The notes under the pieces were generated by a model. It searched no databases. It had not been told where the DNA came from and saw only the letters and a list, made by a program, of their open reading frames with translations. Shown here piece by piece: positions 31,399 through 42,938 of a stretch of DNA of 43,265 nt; position 1 is the stretch's first letter, and the number at the start of each line of letters is the position of its first letter. The DNA is from Phialocephala subalpina (Eukaryota > Ascomycota > Leotiomycetes > Helotiales > Mollisiaceae). The position numbers and the translations under genes were made by a program. The stretch spans positions 136,039 through 179,303 of the forward strand of contig FJOG01000070.1 of NCBI GenBank assembly GCA_900073065.1, written 5' to 3'.

Positions 31399-32801
31399 TC
31401 ACAGCTTCTCTTTGTCGTCTTCTTTGCCGTGGAGCTCGCAGAAAGCTTTGAAAGTTGTGAAATCTTCACTCTCACCCTCCAGCACAACCTCTGCTGTCGC
31501 GCCAACGAAGTACACATATCCTGGCTTGACCTCTTCGACCTTTGGACCCACACTGATCTTTCCGCTGCCTGACGTGCAGATGAGAATGCTTGGTCCAGCA
31601 ATTTGCTCAAATGTTGCCTTGGCACCCTTCTTCTTGAGATCCGTCTTGACTACACTGAATTCCTCAATTGGAGGATCGTATAGCGTCGCTGACGAAGCAG
31701 AGGAATAAGCAGTGGCGTTCAGGGTAACATATGGGTAGTCGACAGGATCCATCTTCTGCTCCTCAATTGGAGCATAGGAATATGTCAGCATATCCACCAA
31801 CGTATCGACGTCCTTGAACTTTGGTGTGAATCCAGCTCGCACAACATTGTCTGATGCAGCCATGCATTCGATGATGTCTCCGCTCAGGTATGCGTGGATA
31901 TCGTCTGCCTTCAGGAACATTGCTTCTCCAACCTCGAGCTTGACGTAGTTCAGGAAGAACAGAACGAAGAGTCCGATATCCTCTGGGAATTGCTTGTTGA
32001 GTCGAATGACCAGATCTGCCAGCTCCTTCCCAGGTGTGGCAGAAACACCACCTCCTGCAAATTCTGACCCCTCCTTCTCGGCAGAAGCTATCAAGTCCTT
32101 GCTGGCCGCTGCGACTTCCTCCTTCTTAGAGTTCATCAGACCACCAAAAGCCTTCTGTAACGCCTTTTTGTTCTTCGTCTCGTCTTCTTCCTTCTCTGAA
32201 GTCTCTTGTCCCTTCACTGCTGAAATGAATGCGTCTGCCTCTGACTCGTCAACCAACTTCTTCAGTGACGGCACAGTCGAGAGAAAGTGCGATACCTCTG
32301 CCAATGGTCTGAAGCCGCACAGTCCATCGAAAGGTGTAATCGCAATAGTCATTTCTGGCTTGTGGTTGTCATCTGGATAGTTCTTGCTGTCCTTCGCATG
32401 CAGCTTCTCTGCCAGCCTCTTATTCGGATGTGCCTGTATACTGAGTGCCTTGCCAATTGACAGAACCTTGAAGAGGAAAGGTAATTTCTGGCCGAATTTC
32501 TCGCTGATGTCGGTAGAGAGGAGAGCTTGGTTGTCTTGGACGAGGTCGAGTAGTGTTCGTTTCGTAGTGACGTCTTTGGAAGGATTCGAGGGATGCGTAC
32601 CCATCCATAACTAGAGGTCGTGAGTACATGTCGAGGTAGTACTCAAATCAAGAATACCTCTGCGTATGGTTTGTCTTCCTGGATTGAGAAATCATCGGCG
32701 GGTGTAGCAGCAGCGAATTTGGCAGCTGCTGAATCCTTGCCGACTTTCCCCCAGTCGTAGCTGTTGACTCCGCATTGGAGTCTGATCAGAGGAATCTGCA
32801 T
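31399..32801 (-). CDS. PMI40: mannose-6-phosphate isomerase (type I)
   Basis: Exons 32658-32801 and 31399-32610, 451 aa; the 47-bp intron has GTATTC and CTAG and is in phase 0 (PYAE-LWMGTHP). It interconverts fructose-6-phosphate and mannose-6-phosphate, feeding GDP-mannose for wall mannan, glycoproteins and GPI anchors; cytosolic and zinc-dependent. N-terminus [18 protein letters not shown] is the family start. Zinc ligands are visible in LSIQAHPNK (Gln and His), HKPEMTIA (Glu) and [17 protein letters not shown] (His). A lysine/glutamate-rich insert ([17 protein letters not shown]) lies between the metal-binding part and the C-terminal cupin. It shares a short divergent promoter with the Sgf29 locus. 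Confidence 0.95.
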
Positions 32802-33126
32802 TGTGATGGTATAGCAAGGTGACTTTTGTCGAAGAGGTGCTCATTCGAGAACTCGAAGAAAGTTGGAGATTCACGTCACTGGTTCGACCCCGCGCTAGTA
32901 TTTTGTCAGCCAATAAAAAGCTGCCCATGCGCCGACGGCGCATAAGGCTGAATGTCCGCCTCTCTCCACCTCGTTCCTTCCGCACAATCATCTTTACACA
33001 CACCACATTCAACTGTCTGCAACCGAGGAAGGAGTGAACAACTCATAGTATATTTTATTCCAGTGCCAAGTAAGTCTGCGGTCAAGTTCACATCAATCTC
33101 CCACGAGCCTCTGTACATCCACTAAC
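32802..33126. promoter_or_regulatory. divergent promoter, PMI and Sgf29 locus
   Basis: 325 bp between the isomerase start (minus) and the first ATG of the Sgf29 locus (plus). It contains a CCAAT box at 32910-32914, directly followed by AATAAAAAG, a plausible core promoter element. The next 80 bp are pyrimidine-rich. Confidence 0.4.
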
Positions 33127-33576
33127 ATGTCGCTCCAAAAGGACCTCGACGAGTTGAAAGGGGACGAAACTGATCTTGCCCTTCGGGAGCAGCGGAACAG
33201 CGAAACAGCTGGTTTTTCGAGAAGTGAATTGCGGCAAGCCAGCAGAGCTGCCCAAGTTCCGCAGACCACCGTCTCGCAGCCAAGCCCTCCTCAAAGGTCT
33301 CCGAAGCGCAAAGCATTTCAATCCGCGGACCAAGACACACCGAGACGAGCTCGATACACAAAGGAACAAGAGGCAGACTCAACCTTGACCGATTCAGAGT
33401 CGGACACTGCCGAGACCCCAAATTTCCCGGGATTGATCAAACATTCGGCGAGCAGCCAAACGACACTCCCGCGACAACAGCGACACCACTCAAAGTCCCT
33501 AACCAGGAAGATCATTCAAGCCCTACACGATCACCGTCCACCTCCGGCCCTACGCCACCGCAGTCCGCCTCCCTAG
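33127..33576 (+). CDS. upstream ORF of the Sgf29 locus, possibly its 5' end in another frame
   Basis: Starts MSLQKDLDELKGDETDLALRE with A at -3 and reads like a disordered, charged protein for about 100 codons (SPKRKAF, TLTDSESDTAE). After about 33420 this frame turns into basic, shadow-like sequence and stops at 33576. In the frame of the downstream Sgf29 exon the sequence from about 33420 reads GIDQTFGEQPNDTP and SPSTSGPTPPQSASLD straight into the Sgf29 ATG at 33582. So the natural protein may cross from one frame to the other near the homopolymer-rich CCCCAAATTTCCCGGG (33416-33431). Only one GT occurs in this interval and no donor/acceptor pair fits. Alternatives: a base missing from the assembly, an upstream regulatory ORF, or a separate small gene. 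Confidence 0.45.
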   Translation: MSLQKDLDELKGDETDLALREQRNSETAGFSRSELRQASRAAQVPQTTVSQPSPPQRSPKRKAFQSADQDTPRRARYTKEQEADSTLTDSESDTAETPNFPGLIKHSASSQTTLPRQQRHHSKSLTRKIIQALHDHRPPPALRHRSPPP

Positions 33577-33581
33577 ATTCA

Positions 33582-34589
33582 ATGTCTTCCCAAAGAAGCC
33601 GAGCTGGCAGAAGCAACACTCGTGGTGACTCTTCTGATCTCTCTGCCCAAACCATGTATACCGACTGGAGAAAGGATCTCCTGCAAGCCTGGAATGATGC
33701 CGAAACCAGGGCGGCAGAGCTGAACAACCAGATATTTGCAATGGAAAGCCGTATCAAGCGCGAAAAAATTGCAGGTAGTGGTAAGTAGGACGTCACTACT
33801 GTTGGGTTCTTATCAGACTAAGTCTACGTAGAACCGTCGATAAAGACTCTGGACGATCTCGGTGCTCTTTACCGAGAGAATGTGCGCATTACTGAGGAGC
33901 AAAAGGAGAGAAAGAATGAGATTAGAAACACTTTAGAAGTAATTATCGCAATGCGGAAGACCGAAGAACAAGCTGCTCCAGATAACACAGCCCGTGCTAC
34001 GAGCTCTCGCTCTGGCATGGAATTCGACGGTCCATCCGACTCACCCATACCTTCTCCGGCTGACAACCGTCAAGCTCGAAAGTTTGGTTCGTCGAGGACA
34101 GGCAGTCAGCCCCCAAGCCGGCCAGATGGAACCCCGTCAGAAGGCAGCGACAAAGCTAAACAGCCCAAGATTGTTTACGAGAAGGGTCAAGAGGTCGCCT
34201 TCAAGCGCAAGACTCCAGGGAAACCTGAAGAGCAAGACTGGATCCAAGGAAGGGTCGTCAGGGTGATTGGAGAGGGCAAAAGTCGACGATATGATGTGGA
34301 AGACCCATATCCAGACAACAAGGAGGAAAATGGTCCTCCACCGGCCCCTATCATCTACAAGTCTTCGGCTTCCCAAATGGTTCCCATCCCACCCGAAGGC
34401 TCCGATTTCAAAGACTACGAGATTGGAAGGCGTGTTTTGGCTCTCTATCCCGAAACGACAACATTCTATCGCGCCGAGGTCAAGGCTATTCTGAACGATG
34501 GTGCGGACGTTCAATTGCTCTTTGAGGATGAAGCTGCCGGTGAGCTGAAGATTGTTACACGCCGTTTAGTATTGGATCACAAGGGTTAG
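33582..34589 (+). CDS. SGF29: SAGA-associated factor Sgf29
   Basis: Exons 33582-33780 and 33832-34589, 318 aa from this ATG; the 51-bp intron has GTAAGT and GTAG with phases one plus two. The N-terminal part is a coiled-coil-like helix (LLQAWNDAETRAAELNNQI, then LYRENVRITEEQKERKNEIR), and the middle is Ser/Pro-rich. The C-terminal tandem Tudor domain carries GQEVAFKRK, RRYDVEDPYPD, RVLALYPETTTFYRAEV and VQLLFEDE, which contain the aromatic and acidic residues that read histone H3 K4 methylation in known Sgf29. It recruits the SAGA acetyltransferase to promoters; nuclear. The start at 33582 has poor context (T at -3) and the frame stays open and protein-like upstream, so the true N-terminus may be longer. 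Confidence 0.88.
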
Positions 34590-35389
34590 CTTGACAATAG
34601 CGGACCTAGAAGTGCATTTTTATGGCGTCTTTGGTGTGTTCAAATCAGCGTGGGCGTTAGGCAAACTCTGGATGGATACCCGGTGTATTGATAACAAGGT
34701 CAGACTGCGGTTTCGCAGGTTGAAAGGTGCTATTAGATCACTTCACCATTCAATTAAAATTGCGTTCTCTTCATGAATTCATGACTGGTGATGTGTGAAT
34801 TCTGCCACGGTGCTCTGCCCCTGAATGATTAAGTAAGCGCCTCTTGCTAAACTCTAAACGCGCTCAGCCCCTGAAACAACCGCGTTTCGCAACATTTTAA
34901 TGAACATCACACCAAATCACACCCCAAGCACACCCCTAAATCGCAAATTGCCCGGCGTCTACTGTACCGCTCAAGATCTCTCGAGCACTCCCTGGAAATC
35001 GACGAAATTTCCGGCGCCACTACCGCACAACTTTCCGAGAAATCCATTCTGCGCTGTGTTGATCAACGAACAAATCCACACGAAAGGGAAGAAGAGACTT
35101 GACACACGATCACTTCGCACGACGTACAAAAGAGACGAAGAGGAAGGCGAGGCCGAGATTGAGAGAGAATTGGACGTAGAGAAGAGACATCGAGTTCCGG
35201 TATCCGCGGACTGGTACGCTTGTTTCTCTGCCTCGAGGATAAAGACGATCGAATTTCACACGGAAGGGATCCACACTGGTGCGCTCACCGACCTTGACAC
35301 TCCCACTTCCTCGACCACAACCCCTCCTTCCCCAATCCAATTACCCTCTCGAACACACCCCTCTCCCGCGAACTCCACGCGCCTTCAAA
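34590..35389. other. intergenic, 5' region of ARF6
   Basis: A 221-codon plus-strand frame (34900-35565) covers much of it but runs into the ARF6 first exon in another frame and resembles no family, so it is treated as chance in a long 5' leader. The final 100 bp are C/T-rich. Confidence 0.4.
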
Positions 35390-36255
35390 ATGGGAGGTCA
35401 ACTCTCCAAGATGATGGGCAAGATCTTCGGATCGAAAGAAATGCGCCTGTTGATGCTGGGACTCGACGCCGCGGGAAAGACGACAATACTTTACAAGTTG
35501 AAGCTGAATCAGGATGTTACGACGATTCCGACGGTTGGGTTCAACGTGGAGACGGTTACATATAAGAATGTTAAGTTTAATGTTTGGGATGTGGGTGGAC
35601 AGGATAAGATTCGGCCGCTTTGGAGACATTATTTCTCTGGTATGTTTGGGACATTCTCTCTCTGTGGGTTCTGAGGTGGTAGGCTTGGATGGCAGATCTT
35701 GGGAGGCAGGCTGGTGCTGGATTGATGGGTTGGAGAGGCATTTGCTAATTGTGGTTCTACAACAGGTACCCAAGGTCTTATTTTCGTCATCGATTCTTCG
35801 GATAGAGCGCGCATAGAGGAGGCTAGACAGGAGTTGCACAGAATCATCAACGATCGAGAAATGAAGGAGTCATTGCTGTTGGTCTTTGCGAACAAGCAGG
35901 ATATCCAAGGAGGTTCGTTTCATCCCCATGCAATCTCCAAGGCTGGACGACTCTGCAGAAGTCCTACAGTGGATTGGACTATTCCATTGGACGAAACATG
36001 CTAACAAGACACAGCAATGAAACCACAAGAAGTTACCGACCAGCTCAAGCTTACAACCCTGAAAGACAAAGTCTGGTACGTCGTACCAAGTTGCGCGACA
36101 ACAGGAGAAGGATTACTCGAAGGCTTGGTAGGTTTCCCATCTCCTCCCCTCCCCACTCCTCCTTCTCTTTCCCTCTTCCCCTCCAGAAACTGACTTCTCC
36201 CCAGGCATGGCTATCCAACAATGTCAAATCACCCCCCGCCCAAGCCAAGAAATGA
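35390..36255 (+). CDS. arf6: ARF6-type small GTPase
   Basis: Exons 35390-35639, 35766-35912, 36015-36127 and 36205-36255, 186 aa, with consistent phases. N-terminal MGGQLSK provides Gly2 for myristoylation. G-motifs: GLDAAGKTT, switch [13 protein letters not shown], switch [22 protein letters not shown] and SCATTGEG. The segments [15 protein letters not shown] and [11 protein letters not shown] match ARF6 (ArfB in Aspergillus, Arf3 in budding yeast) rather than ARF1. ARF6 proteins act at the plasma membrane in endocytosis, actin control and polarised growth. The C-terminal tail (SPPAQAKK) is slightly longer than in animals. The frame's ATG at 35279 is upstream of the conserved Met and unlikely to be used. 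Confidence 0.96.
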
Positions 36256-37774
36256 ACACCAATCTCCCCACCCCAAGAACCACGACGCTTACGAACCTCT
36301 CTCCTTCCCTCTCCCTCTACCCCACGATTCGATTCCTAGACAGGCAACAATGGCACAATTGGCGAACGGACGGACGGATACACGAAAAGCGGATCAGATC
36401 AGATTGACCTTCATACCCCTCCATTCACGATTTTCCTCCCTCGGTTGCGGTTTTCCTGTTGCGTGTGCAAAGTTTGGCTTGTACAATTTGATGATGCCGA
36501 TGCAGCGTTGCTTCTTTGCTTTTCCCAGCTTGCGTTGCGATTTTTTCTGATTGATGCGGTTTGTTTGTTGATTGGCGGCGATACCAGGTTCTTCTTTCTT
36601 TTGCGGGCGCGGAGAGCGCTGGCAAGGGGCATGGTTTGGGGCTTTCGACTTTTTTCTGAGTGTTTATTTTTCATCTGGAGGGAAGGAGGGGACGGTGAGA
36701 GGGAGAGAGGGGAGGCGAAGAAAAGGGGCAAGGAACACTTTGAGAAAGATATGAGATTGTAATTGTAAGTAAGACTTTGTAATAATAGGCAACGTTGCTG
36801 GGTTATGAGCTATGATTCTTTGAGGCCTCAACCTGTTGGATTATGCTTTGATATCGTGGTGAATGTGATGTAGTGGGTATTTTCATGGTCCCATTTCCTC
36901 CCTCATGTCCATGCCTGCCCTGCTTTACTCCCAGCTTTTCCTCCTCAAGATCAATGCAATTGCGTTTCCCTGAACCCAAGATCCAGCTTCCTGATATATA
37001 CAGCGTCGGTAAAGTCGTTCAACTTAGGCGTCTATTCCGCATCAGTCCTGCACTCTTTCCATCCCTCCAGTCAAAAGCAACTCACAATTCCTCAACGGAA
37101 ACAATTCAACCCACAACACCGAAACCTCCAAACTGGTTTATGAACACCATGTCTATCAGCCGTGATGTTTCCTCCCGCCCGTCGTCCACCGAAGCCTTTG
37201 TTGTAGAAAAATGGCATTTTCGTTCTTCCTGATGTTTTATCTCGTGTGAATTCTGAATTGACAGTTGATATTTCGAATCTGTATGGCTGTGTTCCTTCCA
37301 ATACTTATACTTGCTCTTGAATAATGTCAAGCCAGACTCAGCCCTCCCCATTCGCACCAAGATGCCGTCAAAATCAAGGAAATCCGCATTATCATGAGTT
37401 TAGTTGGCATGCCCAGTGTCTTGGCTGACATCGTCAACTTCTTGAATCTCCAGCCTGGTTCTGAAGATCTGTGGCTGTGCCGCACCGCCACCTGTGGCTA
37501 GTGTTACCAGTCTTGAGAAAGGTCTTGGCATCGAAACTCAGACGCCACAACCGCGCCATTTCAGATGAGAAAGCGGTGAGATCTCAAATCTCAGTTTTGT
37601 TTCTGCTGGTGCGCCGGGGGAGTGAGCCGTCGGTGAGTGATGAGATGCAGTGATGAGGTGAGAGTGAAACTACACGCCTGCATGTGGAGATTGAGGACCG
37701 GGGAGAAAGATCCTGGATTCCGAATCCGACCCCGAAGGCATGCAGCTCCGGAGAACCGAGGAAGCAGTGAAACC
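36256..37774. other. convergent intergenic region, no gene seen
   Basis: 1.5 kb between the 3' ends of ARF6 (plus) and Ssn3 (minus). T/C-rich and then G/A-rich runs at 36260-36330 and 36660-36740. Open frames of 60-120 codons on both strands overlap one another and resemble nothing known. Long 3' untranslated regions or a noncoding transcript are possible but not supported by sequence alone. Confidence 0.35.
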
Positions 37775-39351
37775 TCACTCCTTCAACCTCTTGACAGGTC
37801 GACTATCATCAGGTAATCCGCTGCGTTTAGTCCCTGGGAGACTGCTTGTCCGAATATCGTTGTCGTCTTGACTGACCCTCCGATGCGGATACTCCATCTT
37901 CACGCCTTCAAAACAATTACTGCTAACCTTATCCCCCGTCGAAAAGAAAGGATGTTGAAGCGCTTGTTGAGCCGTTAATCTCCTCTCGGGATCATATTCC
38001 AGTAATCCTGATAAAAGTTTGTAGCCTTCTGCTCCAAGACTTGCGTTTGAAGATGGATTCGAAGTCGCGGAATGTGAGTTGATGGTGCTGTAATACCATT
38101 TCTCCAGATTACTCCCCGATTTCGGATGCGAAGACGTAGAGAGAGTAGAGAGCTGAGAATACTCCGGCATATTCACCAAATGCGGCCATTTCTCTTTCGT
38201 AGGAAGTCCCATGATTTCAACGATTTTCTGCATCTGATTTCTCTGAAACGGAACTGTTTTCTTAGAATCCATCTTCGCTTCTTCGCCTTTGAAGATTGGG
38301 CGGAGGGAGAGGAGTTCGGCGAAAATGCAGCCTACGGCCCACATGTCGATGGCGGGGGTGTAGTGTCTTGATCCGAGGAGCAACTCGGGTGCTCGGTACC
38401 AGATCGTTACGACGACTTTGTCGCCTGAGAATAGTGAGTGGAGGGGTTTATTGAAGAGGCGTGCCAAGCCGAGATCACCGATTTTGACTTCGCCGGAAGA
38501 AGTCACCATGATATTTGCAGGTTTCAAATCTCGATGCAAAACCCAGTTGGCGTGGAGATATTGACAGCCGTTCAGGAGTTGGAACATGATGCTTTTGACG
38601 GTTGAGGGTGGGATAGGGTGGCGCGTGGGTTGGGTGTGGTGGTGGATGATTTGGAGGAGGTCGTGTTCGGCGTATTCGAAGACCATGAAGATGCATTTGT
38701 CTTCGAGGATGATTTCGATTAGTTTGATGACGCTGGGATGGCTGAGTTCGGAACAGAGGGCCATTTCTCGGACGGCGGATTGGGAGATGCCGGTGTATTG
38801 GATTTGTTCGCCTTCCTTGTCTGGGACACGTGGTCAGTATTTTTTTCCGAAGTAAGATGAGGGATATACGTACCAGGCTTGAATTTCTTGATGGCGAATT
38901 CCCCAGTTTGGCCATGTCGACCACAAGCTTTGTAGACTCGTCCATAGGTACCACTGCTGATGAATCCAATGACTTTGTATCGATCGATGACCCTGACTTT
39001 GCTCTGATACCCAACGTTTGGTCCCAGCCCTCGATCAGCCGGATCTATCAATGTCAGTAGAATTCATCAAAGCATCGAGTAACACACGAAAAGGAGGTCG
39101 TCTTCCAGGAAACATGTTGAGATGCTTGAAAGACGAGGCTCGTGTGACGGCCTCCAATGAAAGTAGAATAAGAAATCATACAGTCATCTCGATTACGAAA
39201 TCATGAGGCTGAATAATGAAAGAAGAGATGAGACAGAATCAGTACCATCAAAAGCTTGCTGAACACTCCTCTTTAAAGTCTGGGTCCTCTGGGCGTTGGC
39301 CGAGGAAGGACCTGCACCCCCGGACGACGGCGGGTTCGATGTCAGGCTCAT
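37775..39351 (-). CDS. SSN3: Mediator cyclin-dependent kinase Ssn3/CDK8
   Basis: Exons 39246-39351, 38874-39044 and 37775-38820, 440 aa. Kinase motifs in order: [14 protein letters not shown] (Gly loop), [10 protein letters not shown] (Lys), [14 protein letters not shown] (the cyclin C-facing helix, CDK8 form), [18 protein letters not shown] and [19 protein letters not shown]. The long [25 protein letters not shown] segment is diagnostic of CDK8. The C-terminus is short and basic ([18 protein letters not shown]), a probable nuclear signal. With cyclin C/Ssn8, Med12 and Med13 it forms the Mediator kinase module, which phosphorylates RNA polymerase II and transcription factors. Introns: a 201-bp first intron (GTACTG, GATAG) and a 53-bp second one (GTACGT, CCCAG). 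The N-terminal exon is low-complexity. Confidence 0.95.
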
Positions 39352-40602
39352 ACTGGTAATATTGATGTGCGTGTATTTTACGGTTGCTTTTCCGCTTATG
39401 CTAGAATATGCGCGTGGCAAGTGTGCGACTGGTGCCCCGTGCTAGGGAGCTATTACGGTATGCGATGCGTTCTGCAGGACGGATGCGCGGTGGAAGCGGT
39501 GGGGGGCGTGTGTGGTGACCGTCTTCGTTCGACTCGGGTTTGGGATTGTTGTACCCGCAGGCCGCAGCTGAAGTTAGATCAGGCGAGATACGGGGTTGAG
39601 TAGTGAGGCGAAGATTGGCGGTAAAGCAAGTGCAAGTGGGAGGTGGGTGGAACAGGCGAGAGGCCAGGATGCAGATTGTGGGAATATCTTGGAGTCAGCG
39701 CTTAGGTGGGGATGTGGATGTGGATGTGGACTTTGATGTGGCAGGAGATAGACACATCACGAGCGAGCCAGCCAGCCAGGAGATCCAGAGAGGTGGGACT
39801 GAGGTGTGTTGGAAGGTTCGTGCTTTTAACCCGAAAAAGGCTATCACGACGAGCTGCACCTCCTAATGGCTTGAATAACTCCGAAAGACAATCAGGCGGG
39901 GTAACACTCGGTACAATTGATCCTAAAGGGTGACCTCCTTTGACGCCGATAGGAAGGTATTTACAATGTCGCTTGCGTAAAAGGGAGGGGTCGAGGGATG
40001 ACTTCGGAGTAGACGGTCAGTTGAGGCGAGTGAGCCTTGGTAAGGGTTGGATGGAGATAGGAATAGTGTACCAACTGGGTAGGTCGATATTTGGAACCGT
40101 AATCCTGTGATCGTCCAGCTGGCGTGGAGCGGGGTAAAGGGTGAATGGTGTAAATCGTATCGTATCGATATGTTTTGAGTGAGACAGAGAGAGACACGTA
40201 TTCGGAAAGTCTGTTTGTTGCCGTTTGAGCCTTGAGAAGGTTGGGATTGAGAGGTGACAAGCCGGCGGGATGACTGCAGAGTGCAGCGTCCCTGCTGATG
40301 ATAGTGTACCGTATTTCAAAGACAGGAATTAAGGGGCGAATTCCGAGAGGAGGAGAAGAGACATCAAAGTGAGAATATGGAATCCCATCCGAGTGGTTCT
40401 GATGTGGAGAGTGTTGGTCACATTGCGGCTCTTTGCATATCCCGTGCATAAATCGTTTCATAAGGTTAACGTTGCACAAATCTGGTAACGCGAGAGCTCG
40501 ATTACGAACGCAACAACAACATGGTACGCTCCACAACAACATCCAAATAATTACAAACCGTGGTACAGAAATGCGACTGCAGCTCGCAGTACCTCTATTA
40601 TC
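39352..40602. other. divergent promoter region, Ssn3 and sugar transporter
   Basis: 1.25 kb. Contains a GATGTG hexamer repeat (three exact units at 39711-39728, with a degenerate one after). A 193-codon minus-strand frame (39961-40542) has no recognisable family, is Pro/Ser/Tyr-rich and overlaps other frames; treated as chance. Nothing else seen. Confidence 0.35.
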
Positions 40603-42154
40603 ATGCCGTCAGCAGGATTAAGGCAATGCGCCCACGATGTGACGCTCTATCTGGTGTATCTGATCTTCATAGCCGCCCTTGGCCCTCTCCAGTTCGGTTT
40701 CCATCTGGTATATCCCTCTTCTGCTGACTATACTTCCGAGCTAACCTCCCCAGGCTGAGCTGAACGCTCCTCAAGATGTCATTACCTGCAAGAAGACATC
40801 TGTCGCCGAACACGTAGCCTCGACACCGGACTCGAAACTCCCACAATGCATTCCCATGAGCGAAGCCGAGTTCGCAGCCTTGTCCTCGATGTTCGTCCTC
40901 GGAGGGTTCATCGGAGCTATCACCTCTGGTCCAATATCCTCCCATCGTGGCAGACTGCTGGCTATGCGGATCACCGCCGTGTTCTTCGTATTGGGAGCTA
41001 CGATTGAGACGCTGGCAGGCACAGTACCTATTATGGGCATTGGCAGACTACTTTCAGGAGTGGGAGGAGGAGCATCAACTGTTATTGTGCCGATATACAT
41101 CTCAGAGATAGCACCACCACACGAGAGAGGGCTGTTCGGATCAATGACCCAGGTGGCTATCAACATTGGCATTCTAGTTACACAGACAATGGGATACTAT
41201 TTGAGCAAAGGCTCTTCGTGGAGATTTATACTCGCAGCTGGATCTGGACTTGGCCTCGTGCAAGGAATTGGGATGTGCTCCGTGCCAGAAAGTCCCGCAT
41301 GGCTAGCCGCACACAAGCAAACCCAGAAGGCAGTCCGAATCCTGCAGCGAGTTCGGGGACATTCCTACGATATATCAGAGGAAATTGAAGACTGGGAAGT
41401 CGACAAGAACGCCGCAGAAGAAGAACGCCTTCTCATCGACCCTGAAACCCGTCGTCGAGAATCCGTAACCAGCAAAGCTTCCGCCCGAAACGTCGGACAC
41501 GTAGGATTCTTCCAGATCGCAAAGGACCCCTACTACCGCCCCGCCCTCATCGCCGTAATCGGAATCATGGTCTCCCAGCAATTCACAGGCATCAACAGTA
41601 TAATGATGTACTCTGTCTCCCTCCTCGAAGGCGTCCTACCCATCACATCCAGCCTCCTCACAATCATGATCTCAATCATCAACCTCTTCACCACTATCAT
41701 CTGTGCTCCGCTCGCAGACAAGATTGGCAGAAAAGCATGCCTTCTATTGTCTATCGCAGGAATGGGAACAATGTCCCTAATTCTCGCTCTCTCCATGCGT
41801 TTGGACATCAAGCTACTATCAGCCATCTCCGTCCTTGCATTCGTAGCTTTCTTCGCTACAGGTCTCGGACCAGTGCCGTTCATGATGGCGAGCGAGTTGG
41901 TGGAGACGGAAGCTGTGGGCGCGACGCAGAGTTGGGCTTTGGGTGCTAATTACGTGGCCACGTTTTTGGTGGCACAATTCTTCCCTATCATTAATACCTT
42001 GCTTAACGACAAGCTGGGAGGAAAAGGGTGGGCTTTCTTTATCTTCACTGGACTAGCGGCGCTTTGCTTCCTTTTCGTGAGTTGGAGGGTGCCGGAGACG
42101 AAGGGGAAGAAGGATCCGGACGAGGTTTGGGGAAGGGAGAGGAGGATTGATTGA
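40603..42154 (+). CDS. MFS sugar transporter (sugar porter family)
   Basis: Exons 40603-40707 and 40754-42154, 501 aa; the 46-bp intron (GTATAT, GCTAAC branch site, CCCAG) is in phase 0 and joins QFGFHL to AELNAPQDV, a motif of the yeast Vps73/YBR241C-like group. Sugar-porter signs: GRLLSGVGGGAST, PIYISEIAPPHERG, PESPAWLAAHKQTQKAVRIL, FTGINSIMMYS, DKIGRKACLL and the terminal VPETKGK. About 12 hydrophobic segments. Probably a proton-linked or facilitative transporter; it could sit in the vacuolar rather than the plasma membrane, as for Vps73-like proteins. Substrate unknown. The first exon supplies most of helix 1, so a start at the internal ATG (40856) would be wrong. Confidence 0.93.
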
Positions 42155-42548
42155 AGACCATAGACTTTGCGACCAGATCCAGATTTGGGGTGAAGGTGGG
42201 CGTATTTTGGTGCTGGTTGGAGTTGGATTGGGACGGTTAGGCATATTCGGATAGGGGTCACGGGAAGCGGGTGGATGGCGTACTTTGACTGCATATCATT
42301 TTTGGTTTGAATGCTACGTTTTCTCATTCCAACGCACCTTCGAGATATTCTTCCTTTCATACTTTCTTTCTTTTTGTTCTTCAAGTGAAGTCTGATCGGA
42401 CTTCTGCTTCATCCTAGTGTGTTTAAAGCCGAAGCTAATGATAAAAGTATTATGTCACTCCTTGAAGTGTCGACGGACCTCGATGCTGTGTTTACTTCTC
42501 TCTTTCATCTCAATCAGCTGATTTCTCTCTCTCATATCTGTCAACATT
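42155..42548. other. intergenic
   Basis: 3' region of the transporter and 5' region of the kelch-like gene, with T/C-rich stretches close to the latter's ATG. Nothing else recognised. Confidence 0.4.
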
Positions 42549-42938
42549 ATGGATCCAGCAACAGGAGGAGCACTCGCATACGGAGCTGAAACCGCCGTAG
42601 AGGCAGGCGTCGCAGCCTACTTCCTCACCCAACCAACCTTGCCACTCAAAGCTCGACTCCAACACGTCTCCTCCCCAGCCTCCCTTTCCTGCTCAGGTTA
42701 CACATTCTCAATCATCTCTGATCGGGCTTACATTTTCGGTGGTCACTCTGAAGATGGAAAATCAGAGTCGAACGAGATTCAGGAGCTTCGCCTGACAAGC
42801 AACAACGATAAAGAAGGCACTCCGGGGACGGTGAATGATGTCAGAATAATTACTGCTATCGGGGAGAATGGTGAGGTGTCTCAACCTCGCCTCAACCGCA
42901 CAGCGGCAACGGTGCAGTCCAGTAAATATCGTAAATAG
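42549..42938 (+). pseudogene. kelch-repeat protein, truncated at AT-rich border
   Basis: 129 codons. The N-terminus (MDPATGGALAYGAETAVEAG) and LSCSGYTFSIISDRAYIFGGHSE resemble the start of fungal kelch-repeat proteins, with the first blade (YIFGG) and the beginning of the next (QPRLNRTAATV). A full gene would continue with several more blades, but after about 42925 the sequence becomes AT-rich and the frame ends (QSSKYRK, stop). Nothing similar follows. Either the gene was cut by insertion or rearrangement, or RIP-type mutation has erased the rest. The ATG context (ATT ATG) is fair. Confidence 0.65.

Noticed and set aside
34900..35565. 221-codon plus-strand frame before ARF6
   Set aside because: It overlaps the ARF6 first exon in another frame, has no recognisable motif and low protein-like character.
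39961..40542. 193-codon minus-strand frame between Ssn3 and the sugar transporter
   Set aside because: No family resemblance, skewed composition and other frames open over the same DNA; probably chance in a promoter.
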